In this document: in pieces, positions 57,171 to 64,000 of the stretch
Position numbering within the stretch: the first letter of the stretch is position 1
How the letters are laid out: each line of letters starts with the position of its first letter
Assembly (NCBI RefSeq): GCF_900129705.1
Contig: NZ_FQWO01000014.1
Coordinates: 1 to 64,000 of the forward strand
Source of the DNA: Flavobacterium granuli
Lineage (GTDB): Bacteria; Bacteroidota; Bacteroidia; Flavobacteriales; Flavobacteriaceae
DNA: 64,000 bases
Direction of reading: 5' to 3'
Translations under genes and position numbers: made by a program
The notes under the pieces: generated by a model
Seen by the model: only the letters and a program-made list of their open reading frames with translations
Databases searched by the model: none
Told to the model about the DNA's origin: nothing

Positions 57171-59279
57171 TTATTTCCAAATAACAGCTTGAGCCGGTTG
57201 CAATGGATTTTCACCAACCAAGATTTTGCTTCCTTTTTGAATTGGAAGTTGGATTGCCTCGTCGGTGTAATTTACACCTACATAGAAACCGTCTCTCCAG
57301 TCGATATAGACTCCTTTTGGCAGGTTTTCTATAGCTACATTAGCACGGTTAAAAACAGTTCGAATCATCTCTCTCTCGAGAGTTCCATCGTTGCTTTCGA
57401 CGCCTATATACGTTACGCTTCCTTTGCCCAGTTTTCGAGTGATCACTGCTGCTTTATCTTTATAAAATTGGTCTGCATAAGTAGCCAATACTTCTGTTCC
57501 TTTTTTTGGAGACAAGACATCAGCCCAGGTTCTCCATTGGTAACTATTTTCTCCGGATTTAATTTTTCCTTGCACATCAGCCACAAGCATATCAAAAAAC
57601 TCCACGTCAGCTCCAATTAAAGGGATTATTGGTCCGGCCCAATTGGCTTCAAAGAAATGGCCGTTTTTATCTTTTTGACCCGTACGGCAGGAAAGAATAA
57701 GGTTCCCACCGTTCTCGACATATTTAGTCCATTTGTCAACCAGTTTTTGGTCAATCAATTGGTAGGCGGGTGCCACCATAAACGGATATTGAGAAAAATC
57801 ATCCTCTTCAGTAATAAAATCCATCGGTGCCCCGGTTGATTTTACTGCCGCCGTATAGAAATTGCGGTGTTGCCAAGTGTTCCAGAATTCCGTTTGTTTT
57901 TGATTTTCCAAATCCCATAGGTTTTCGTGGTTCCAAAGAAAAGCGGTTTTACGTTGGGCAATTTCTTTAGGGATGACTGCTTTTGGATTGTATTCTTTGC
58001 GAAGCATTTTCATTTCTTCGATGGCTTGTACAAATTCTTTTCCTCCTGTAGAAAGACTTACTCCATCAGTACCTACAATTCCGTCATGGTACATTTCGCT
58101 GCTTCCCAGCGGGTGTCTGTAACGGTAGGTATTCGAAAAAGAACATCCGCCACCAAAGGCCTGCATCAGCCACATGTGTACTGTCCCGGGTTGTAGTTGT
58201 GGGTTAATGGAAGCCCAGTTTACCTGACCCGGTTGTAGTTCCATAATACCCGTTACCCCATTGATGGATCGGTAATAATCGTTGGCCTCAGCAATTTTAT
58301 AAGGTGATCCCATTCTGAAATTATTGCCTCCCAACGTATTTCTTCCGCTCACAGGATACATGGTATAGGTGATGAAATCCATTTTGTTGGCGCGTCTAGG
58401 ATCGGCATCATAGGTTACGTTGGTGAAATTGGTCGTGATCCACTGTTTTGGATCGGTATATTTTCTTAGTATTTCGGCTTGTCTGTTCAGGTATTCTGAT
58501 TGCGCATCGGCGGTGAATCTTTTGAAGTCCAAAACAGCGTGTGGACTCAGTTTGTCTTCAACATAGATTTCAGTATTCGGCAATACAATTTGTTCGAAAT
58601 TATTATAACGGGTGCTCCAGAAACTGCCAATCCATTCGGTATTGAGTTTGTCAATAGTTTTGTATTTGGCTTTAAGCCAATTTTGAAAAGCTTTGCGAGC
58701 TGATGGACTAAAATCAGGAGTAGCCAAGGGTTCATTGTCAATCTGCCAACCCATGATATTTTTGTTTTTTCCGTATCTTTTGCCCAATTCGGCTACGATC
58801 TGATCGGTATATTCACGGTATTTTTCGTTGGTAACCGAGACGTTGGCTCTATTGCCGTGTTCTCTTTGGCGGCCATTGGCATCGATCAAATAGATTTCGG
58901 GGTGTTTCTCTCCTAGCCAGGCCGGTGGTGTTAATGAGGGAGTACAAAGGATTACTTTAAGGCCTGATTTTTCGGCTAGCGCCAAAGCCTCATCCAGCCA
59001 TTTGAAATCGTATTTCCCTTCTACGGGCTCCATGAATGTCCATGCAAATTCGGCAAAATGGGTAAATTCAAAACCCAGTTTTTTAATGTTTTTCAAATCG
59101 CGTTCCCATTGTTCTCTTGGCCATTGTTCCGGATAATAGTAAACACCAATACTCATTAAATCGGATTTTGGAAAAAAACGCTGCGCATCTTTCTTTTCTT
59201 GGGAAAAAGAAGGCACGCAATGGATGATGCTTAGGATTACAAAAAGAATTTTTGTCAGTAAATCGTTTCGTTTGTTCAT
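57171..59279 (-). CDS. Secreted GH42 beta-galactosidase
   Basis: 702 residues. A signal peptide (ending in VPSFSQ) precedes the catalytic TIM barrel: YYPEQWPREQWERDLKNI, HFAEFAWTFMEP, the acid/base E183 in WQIDNEP, and the nucleophile E347 in GIMELQPGQVNW. A trimerisation/glutamine-amidotransferase-like domain (about 420-630) and C-terminal domain follow, as in GH42. It hydrolyses terminal beta-galactosides in the periplasm or outside. It follows a GH63-type gene after 48 bases in one operon. No SusC/SusD pair lies next to it. Confidence 0.9.
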   Translation of the reverse strand: MNKRNDLLTKILFVILSIIHCVPSFSQEKKDAQRFFPKSDLMSIGVYYYPEQWPREQWERDLKNIKKLGFEFTHFAEFAWTFMEPVEGKYDFKWLDEALALAEKSGLKVILCTPSLTPPAWLGEKHPEIYLIDANGRQREHGNRANVSVTNEKYREYTDQIVAELGKRYGKNKNIMGWQIDNEPLATPDFSPSARKAFQNWLKAKYKTIDKLNTEWIGSFWSTRYNNFEQIVLPNTEIYVEDKLSPHAVLDFKRFTADAQSEYLNRQAEILRKYTDPKQWITTNFTNVTYDADPRRANKMDFITYTMYPVSGRNTLGGNNFRMGSPYKIAEANDYYRSINGVTGIMELQPGQVNWASINPQLQPGTVHMWLMQAFGGGCSFSNTYRYRHPLGSSEMYHDGIVGTDGVSLSTGGKEFVQAIEEMKMLRKEYNPKAVIPKEIAQRKTAFLWNHENLWDLENQKQTEFWNTWQHRNFYTAAVKSTGAPMDFITEEDDFSQYPFMVAPAYQLIDQKLVDKWTKYVENGGNLILSCRTGQKDKNGHFFEANWAGPIIPLIGADVEFFDMLVADVQGKIKSGENSYQWRTWADVLSPKKGTEVLATYADQFYKDKAAVITRKLGKGSVTYIGVESNDGTLEREMIRTVFNRANVAIENLPKGVYIDWRDGFYVGVNYTDEAIQLPIQKGSKILVGENPLQPAQAVIWK

Positions 59280-59327
59280 TTTGGTTAGATAATAGAATTA
59301 TTGGTTTGTAAATGTTTGCGTTATAGG

Positions 59328-61328
59328 TTACTCTTTTAATAATAGCATCAGGTAATGCGCGGCTGACCAGCTAAAGTTAAAAGATTCTAATCCTTTTCCG
59401 GTTAAGGGTTGATAATTTTCCCGAATAGCTTCGCCCGCTTGCATGACTCCTTCGGCATTGTGGATTAGTTTGTGAGATAATTCATTGGCTTCGGCAGTAT
59501 AGCCGTAATTATACAAGCCTTTTATGCCAAAATAACTTTGGTCCAGCCAGATTGGTCCTCTCCAATATCCACCTTCGGGTTTGAATTTCGGGTGATCGGC
59601 GGCCAGAGTTGGCAAAGGCACAAAGGTGTTGAAAATAGCCGGATTCATCATATTTTCTTTGGCCATTTTTACTTGTGTTGGAGTGGCAACTTTGGCCCAA
59701 ATAGGCAGATAGCCTTCACATCCCATATCTTTTAGTAAAGTGGTTCCATCGATGGTACTGTCATAAAACCAAGCTGTTTCCTGATCCCAAAATTGCTTTT
59801 GAATTTTTTCTTTTAAATGTAGGGCTTCTTTTTTTAAAGTCGCTGTCTCTATGGGCAATGAAATGATAGCCGCGATGTTGCTTAAAAACAATTTTTCAGC
59901 ATATAAAAAACTATTTAGGTCTACACTTTCACGATCAAGAGAATAGGCTCCTTCGCTATTTTTTAAAATAGTACTATTATCAAAACGGACTGCGTTATCC
60001 ATTCCGCTTTCCCATTTAGCCGCAATCAGCGTGCCATCTGTAGAACCAAATTCGCATAAACCATCCTGATCATGATCCCTCTCCTTGTACCACCAGTTGT
60101 GATATGCCTTCAATTTTGGATACATTTCGGCTAGGAATTTTTTGTCTTTTGATTTTTCAAAAGTTTTCCAAACAGCCCAAGCGGCCAAAGGGGATTTTGT
60201 GTTTCGGTAATTATTTTGTTCTATCAAGTGGTCTCTGTAAATACAATCAGGAATAAAACCATTCGGCTCTTGATAGTCAAACATGGCTCTGATTTGGTTT
60301 TTTGCCAATTCAGGATTGTAATTGGCAACCGCTACTGCGTGTTTCCAACTATCCCAAGCCCAGAAGCCATTAAACCATTGGTAATTATAACTCGGAAAAA
60401 GGCCATCGTGACGCAGACCTTCTGCTGCAATTCGGGTGTTATTTTGCAGGGTGAGTACCAGCTTAGCCACTAAATTCGAATAAATTTCGTTTTTGTAGAT
60501 GTCTTTTTTATTGGCTATTAATTTTGCCAATTGAAGTTCTTTCTCTTTTTTGTTTCTTTCCAGTTCTGTTTCGAAGTTAATTTTTGTCAATGATTCTTTT
60601 TCTTTTTGCCAGGAATATTGAGGAAAAATGAAAGTTTGTGAAACCAATATTTCTTTGGTTTCATTTGGTTTTAGCGTTAGCTTTTCAATTTGGACTTTGT
60701 ATCCTTCTTTTGTAATCTCAATAGCTGTAGCATTCGAAAATTGAATGTATCCAATGGCCTCGCTTTTTGTGGAAACGATTTTTAGTTGTTGATTTTCTTT
60801 CGATAATTGTAAATCATCCAAAAATAATTTCGATTCACAAGAGGGAAATAAGCTTATTTTTTGTGAGGAGCGATTGGTGATGGTCGTTTTTTGTAGTGCA
60901 GTGTGGCCGGAAACAAAAAACAATTGTTGTTTTACGGTTATTTTGTCATTTTTAAATTCCTGTTCCAAATGACTATTATAGCTGTTTTGGTTCACCAAAG
61001 TCATTTTCCAGTCGATAATTTCTTTTTGATTTTCATTCATCAAATGAAGGGAAATAAAAGAAGGACTGATCCAAACTCCGTTTTGTTCTGTCAATAAATA
61101 AGGTCCTGAGAAACCGCCTTGTGCTGCGGAAGATTCTAAAAATCCAAAAGCAAACCAAGCTCCTTTGTCTGAAAAGGCTAAAGATTTTCTATCGCTAGCA
61201 TTGGACGGTCTTCCTTTGTAATTTAAGCTGTTTTTGCTGCTTTCTAAATTAGGAAATTTTTTTTGGGCATGTCCAATACTAATAAAAGCAAATGCTAAGA
61301 GTAATAAAGTGGTATTCTTGTGTTTCAT
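59328..61328 (-). CDS. Secreted GH63-type glucosidase (YgjK-like)
   Basis: 666 residues. Signal peptide MKHKNTTLLLLAFAFISIGHA. After an N-terminal beta domain (about 25-260) a six-hairpin (alpha/alpha)6 barrel occupies the rest (FNGFWAWDSWKHAVAVANYN onward). The region ESGMDNAVRFDN has the likely acid D444, and AIRENYQPLTGKG has the likely base E637, as in GH63/YgjK enzymes that invert alpha-glucosidic bonds. The mannosyl-oligosaccharide-glucosidase-like fold is clear; the sugar is not. It is upstream of the GH42 gene and probably heads the operon. Confidence 0.85.
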   Translation of the reverse strand: MKHKNTTLLLLAFAFISIGHAQKKFPNLESSKNSLNYKGRPSNASDRKSLAFSDKGAWFAFGFLESSAAQGGFSGPYLLTEQNGVWISPSFISLHLMNENQKEIIDWKMTLVNQNSYNSHLEQEFKNDKITVKQQLFFVSGHTALQKTTITNRSSQKISLFPSCESKLFLDDLQLSKENQQLKIVSTKSEAIGYIQFSNATAIEITKEGYKVQIEKLTLKPNETKEILVSQTFIFPQYSWQKEKESLTKINFETELERNKKEKELQLAKLIANKKDIYKNEIYSNLVAKLVLTLQNNTRIAAEGLRHDGLFPSYNYQWFNGFWAWDSWKHAVAVANYNPELAKNQIRAMFDYQEPNGFIPDCIYRDHLIEQNNYRNTKSPLAAWAVWKTFEKSKDKKFLAEMYPKLKAYHNWWYKERDHDQDGLCEFGSTDGTLIAAKWESGMDNAVRFDNSTILKNSEGAYSLDRESVDLNSFLYAEKLFLSNIAAIISLPIETATLKKEALHLKEKIQKQFWDQETAWFYDSTIDGTTLLKDMGCEGYLPIWAKVATPTQVKMAKENMMNPAIFNTFVPLPTLAADHPKFKPEGGYWRGPIWLDQSYFGIKGLYNYGYTAEANELSHKLIHNAEGVMQAGEAIRENYQPLTGKGLESFNFSWSAAHYLMLLLKE

Positions 61329-61517
61329 GTTAGCTGAAAATAAATCGTTTTAGTCTTATTGGTTTTTGTTATTGGACTAAAATAGGAGATTATTTTGTCT
61401 TAATTATTTTTTAGTTGCAATATGATAAAATAGAATAATTTAGGGTTAATATAGTATAGGATTTAGAGGCTGTACGGATTTGTTCAAATACAGAAAAGAG
61501 GATGATTGTTTTGTAAT

Positions 61518-61556
61518 AAAAAAGAGGCTGTCTTTATTGGGACAGCCTCTTTTTTA
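61518..61556. terminator. Terminator near the end of the DUF4407 gene
   Basis: AAAAAAGAGGCTGTC and GACAGCCTCTTTTTT pair perfectly around TTTATTGG, with A/T tracts at both sides; it overlaps the gene's 3' end by three bases. Confidence 0.8.
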
Positions 61557-62654
61557 TAAAGTTTTCTTTTGTTTTTCGACAAAATTATGAGCTTGTAATT
61601 CCAGAAGCTCGGTCGCTTTTTGTCTTTGTAAATCATATAACTTTTTATCTTCGGCGATATCAGCATATACTTTATCGTGCATCGTAGCACTGGTTTTTAC
61701 CAAAAGTTCTCTTTGGTATTTGTCTTGTGACAGCGTCGTTTTTAAAGCGGTTTCCAGATCTTCCAACTTATAATCGTATTCTCCTTTTGGAGAAAGTAAT
61801 TTGGCTATGATTGGTGAAGTTTCGATAGCTAAGAATAACAGCATGATAAAGAATGAAGGCAGCCAAGGCAATTTATTCAAAGCATTTATTCGTGCCATTA
61901 AACCGTCAAAACCATCAATGATGGGTTGTGTTTCGCTTACTTTTTTGTCCAAATCAGCCTGAAGAAGTTTTGCCTTGTTTTCTTTTTCGGTAATTTTTGC
62001 CAAATTGTTTTTTCGAATGGTATCCAGTTGAGTTGAAGCGAGATTGTGTTTGGCTATTTTTTCTTTAAAAACGGGGCCTTTGCCTAATTTCATGGTTCCT
62101 TTGGTTCCTTCGGCTTCCGTGATATAGGTTTCATACAGCGTATTGACTTCTTTCTCTTTTTTGGCGATGTCTGATTTTAAACTGTCAATTTCCGCTTTGT
62201 TTTTATCTAAATCCGTTTGGAAATAAGTAGCGACTTCTTTTTTGTTTTCGAGAGCCATCGCATTTTTTTCTTTCAATAAAACGGTGTTGATTTCCTTTTC
62301 GAAAATTTTAATTTCTAATGGTTTTGAAATGACGATAGCGATGATAATGGCTAAAATAATTCGGGGAGTGGCTTGTAGAAATTCACTTGAGAATCGATCT
62401 CTCTTTCGAATGGTAGAAACAATAAAACGATCTAGATTAAAAATAAGTAATCCCCATACTAGACCAAAAATTAGTGCGGGATAAATAGAGTCAAAGACGG
62501 TGAAGAGCGCGTAAGCACTGGCAATAAAGGCCATAATTGCTGTAAAAAAAACGGTGGCGCCAATGCCCACATACTTAGTTTGTTCTCCTTGGGAGCATCC
62601 CTCCAGGATGTCTTTGTCTGCTCCGGAGCAAACGATGAAAAATTGTTTTAACAT
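61554..62654 (-). CDS. DUF4407 membrane protein
   Basis: 366 residues. N-terminal FFIVCSGADKDILEGCSQGEQTKYVGIG is the DUF4407 beginning. Two membrane helices (about 30-80: ATVFFTAIMAFIASAYALF, FGLVWGLLIFNLDRFIVS) and a third near 105 precede a long charged coiled-coil-like segment (about 140-240) and a further hydrophobic segment (PWLPSFFIMLLFLAIETSPI). The C-terminus is a soluble helix. DUF4407 members are found near toxin, phage-defence or secretion loci in some genomes; here it stands between pckA and the glycosidase pair and no such partner is seen. Function unknown. Confidence 0.88.
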   Translation of the reverse strand: MLKQFFIVCSGADKDILEGCSQGEQTKYVGIGATVFFTAIMAFIASAYALFTVFDSIYPALIFGLVWGLLIFNLDRFIVSTIRKRDRFSSEFLQATPRIILAIIIAIVISKPLEIKIFEKEINTVLLKEKNAMALENKKEVATYFQTDLDKNKAEIDSLKSDIAKKEKEVNTLYETYITEAEGTKGTMKLGKGPVFKEKIAKHNLASTQLDTIRKNNLAKITEKENKAKLLQADLDKKVSETQPIIDGFDGLMARINALNKLPWLPSFFIMLLFLAIETSPIIAKLLSPKGEYDYKLEDLETALKTTLSQDKYQRELLVKTSATMHDKVYADIAEDKKLYDLQRQKATELLELQAHNFVEKQKKTL

Positions 62655-62788
62655 GATTGATTTTTTTGATTGATTGATTGCTTCAGCAGTTCGCCTTTCA
62701 GGCTCTTTTGGTGCTGCAAATTTAACGCCAAAAAATCAATATTGTTGTAAAGCGCTGATTTGTTTTTGATTGTAGGCTTAAAACGAAA

Positions 62789-62819
62789 AAAGAGCTATTC
62801 ATAACGAACAGCTCTTTTC
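62789..62819 (-). terminator. Terminator of pckA
   Basis: On the minus strand, AAAAGAGCTGTTCG and the complementary AGCTCTTTT pair around a loop and end in T residues, about 20 bases after the pckA stop. Confidence 0.65.
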
Positions 62820-62840
62820 ATTTATTGAATTATAATTAAC

Positions 62841-64000
62841 TTATGCTTTAGGTGCGCCAGCCATAATTTCGGCATTGGCAAACTCTTCAAATTTAGCGAA
62901 ATTAGCTTTGAATTTTTGACCTAATTCAATCGCTTTTTTATCATACAAATCTTTGTCTTCCCAAGTGTTTCTCGGGTCTAAGATGTCAGCAGGAACATCC
63001 GGGCAAGATTGCGGAATTGCAATTCCAAAAACGTTATGGTCTTTATATTCTACATTGTCCAATTCTCCGTTTAAAGCGGCAGTAATCATGGCACGGGTAT
63101 ATTTTAGTTTCATTCGGCTCCCTGTTCCATAAGGGCCTCCAGTCCATCCAGTGTTGATTAGCCAAACTTTTACGTTAGCATCTTTGGTTTTTTTACTCAA
63201 CATTTCAGCATATCTTGTTGGGTGTAAGGGCATAAATGGTGCTCCAAAACAAGCAGAGAAATTAGGTTGAGGTTCTGTTACCCCAGCTTCTGTACCAGCA
63301 ACTTTAGCGGTATAGCCAGAAATAAAGTGATAAGCGGCCTGTCCTGGTGTTAATCTTGAAATAGGAGGTAGGATACCATAAGCATCTGCTGTCAAGAAGA
63401 AAATGTTTTTTGGGTTTTTCCCTATAGAACCAGGTTGTATATTATCAATATGGTAAATAGGGTAGCTTACTCTGGTATTTTGTGTTATCGAAATATCGCT
63501 ATAATCCACATCGTTTGTGCCTTCTTTGAAAACCACGTTCTCCAGAATAGCTCCTTTTTTGATTGCTCTAAAGATGTCTGGTTCATTTTCTTCTGAAAGA
63601 TTGATCACTTTTGCGTAACAACCGCCTTCAAAATTAAAAACAGTATTTTCGTTAGTCCAACCGTGTTCATCGTCTCCAATTAGTTTTCTTTTAGGATCTG
63701 CTGATAGAGTAGTTTTTCCTGTTCCTGATAATCCAAAGAAAATAGCAGTATCGTCTTCCTCTCCTACATTGGCACTGCAATGCATCGGTAAGGTGTTTTT
63801 GTCAACTGGGAGGATGAAGTTCAAGGCAGAGAAAATTCCCTTTTTCATTTCACCGGTATAACCTGTTCCTCCAATTAGTGCAATTTTTCGAGTAAAATCT
63901 AAGATAGCAAAATTACTTTGTCGGGTTCCGTCCACAGCTGGATCGGCAAGGAAACTTGGTACACACAATAAAGTCCAATCGGATTTAAAATCGGCAAGTT
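62841..64000 (-). CDS. pckA: Phosphoenolpyruvate carboxykinase (ATP), partial
   Basis: The C-terminal 385 or so codons are seen; the start lies beyond the window edge (the frame is open to base 63998), and the full enzyme is about 530 residues. Kinase-1 motif GLSGTGKTTLS, kinase-2 LIGDDEHGW, and the oxaloacetate/metal site (FALTADAYGILPPISRL-like, as FFLTADAYGILPP) are present, with VWLINTGWTGGPYGTGSRM. It converts oxaloacetate and ATP to PEP and CO2 in gluconeogenesis. Upstream context is not visible. Confidence 0.93.
   Translation of the reverse strand, partial: LADFKSDWTLLCVPSFLADPAVDGTRQSNFAILDFTRKIALIGGTGYTGEMKKGIFSALNFILPVDKNTLPMHCSANVGEEDDTAIFFGLSGTGKTTLSADPKRKLIGDDEHGWTNENTVFNFEGGCYAKVINLSEENEPDIFRAIKKGAILENVVFKEGTNDVDYSDISITQNTRVSYPIYHIDNIQPGSIGKNPKNIFFLTADAYGILPPISRLTPGQAAYHFISGYTAKVAGTEAGVTEPQPNFSACFGAPFMPLHPTRYAEMLSKKTKDANVKVWLINTGWTGGPYGTGSRMKLKYTRAMITAALNGELDNVEYKDHNVFGIAIPQSCPDVPADILDPRNTWEDKDLYDKKAIELGQKFKANFAKFEEFANAEIMAGAPKA

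Noticed and set aside
62680..62700. GATTGATT repeats upstream of the DUF4407 gene as a further array
   Set aside because: The 4-base simple repeat is short and interrupted, and does not show the 7/8-base period.
1..64000. CRISPR arrays
   Set aside because: No regularly spaced 24-40 base direct repeats with unique spacers were seen; the 7/8-base arrays have no spacers.
1..64000. Insertion sequence with transposase
   Set aside because: No DDE, HUH or serine transposase reading frame is encoded in the window; the inverted repeats at 93-107 and 927-941 flank a gene without transposase motifs.

Overview
The window looks like chromosomal DNA from a member of the Bacteroidota, most likely Flavobacterium or a close relative. 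DNA is AT-rich. Several genes lie behind promoters of the Bacteroidetes type (TTG, about 19 bases, TAnnTTTG), and recognisable Shine-Dalgarno sequences are scarce. Lineage-typical features include a MurF-Alr fusion, DnaE with an N-terminal proofreading-exonuclease domain, RimM/S16 with a long S16 tail, a glycine-rich RRM protein, TonB-dependent receptors, DUF6252 and DUF5675 proteins, and an ATP-type PEP carboxykinase.

Region 1 (1-3.6 kb) is accessory. A lone orphan gene is framed by a 15-bp inverted repeat and followed by a large imperfect hairpin, like a mobile cassette. A four-gene minus-strand module follows (DUF5675 protein, conserved flavobacterial protein, two small membrane proteins) with its own terminator. 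The region ends in a small regulator-like gene and a probable attachment site made of a tRNA-Ser-like 3' end, with a pair of GGTGCAC repeats beside it. Region 2 (3.6-15 kb) has an orphan transcription unit, a PorT-like barrel protein, a PAP2-like membrane protein, murF-alr, mscL, asd, a His/Cys-rich small protein with a ZnuD-like TonB receptor, and a secreted prolyl oligopeptidase. Region 3 (15-29 kb) is mostly housekeeping: HPF, a tandem pair of L,D-transpeptidases, trmB, a LysE exporter, an alkyltransferase-like protein, an Fe-S group (mrp, nfu, ferredoxin), DUF3050, a glutaryl-CoA-type dehydrogenase, trmN6, rimM-rpsP and an RRM protein.

Region 4 (29-45 kb) holds leuCDAB on the minus strand, the large dnaE, an outer-membrane barrel protein with an operator-like palindrome, trxA, an M1 peptidase overlapping a DUF58 gene, and two tRNA-Asp genes with a collapsed third copy between them. 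Region 5 (45-57 kb) has DUF456, a TonB-C-like lipoprotein, a GT2/flippase pair, ruvC, hemW, a cyclase-family hydrolase, a YjbR-like protein and a PH/SHOCT protein. It also carries an AraC regulator divergent from an aminopeptidase P and a kinase-phospholyase fusion of the hydroxylysine/phosphoethanolamine type. Region 6 (57-64 kb) has a secreted GH63-GH42 glycosidase pair, a DUF4407 membrane protein and pckA, cut by the window edge.

The most unusual signals are three. First, the cassette-like element and attachment-like site at the left. Second, a set of intergenic arrays of 7- or 8-base units, different in sequence at each locus but alike in period and in placement directly before start codons. 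Third, the predicted peptide and amino-acid breakdown locus with the two-domain kinase-lyase. Function assignments come from reading the translations and recalling families; no database search was run.
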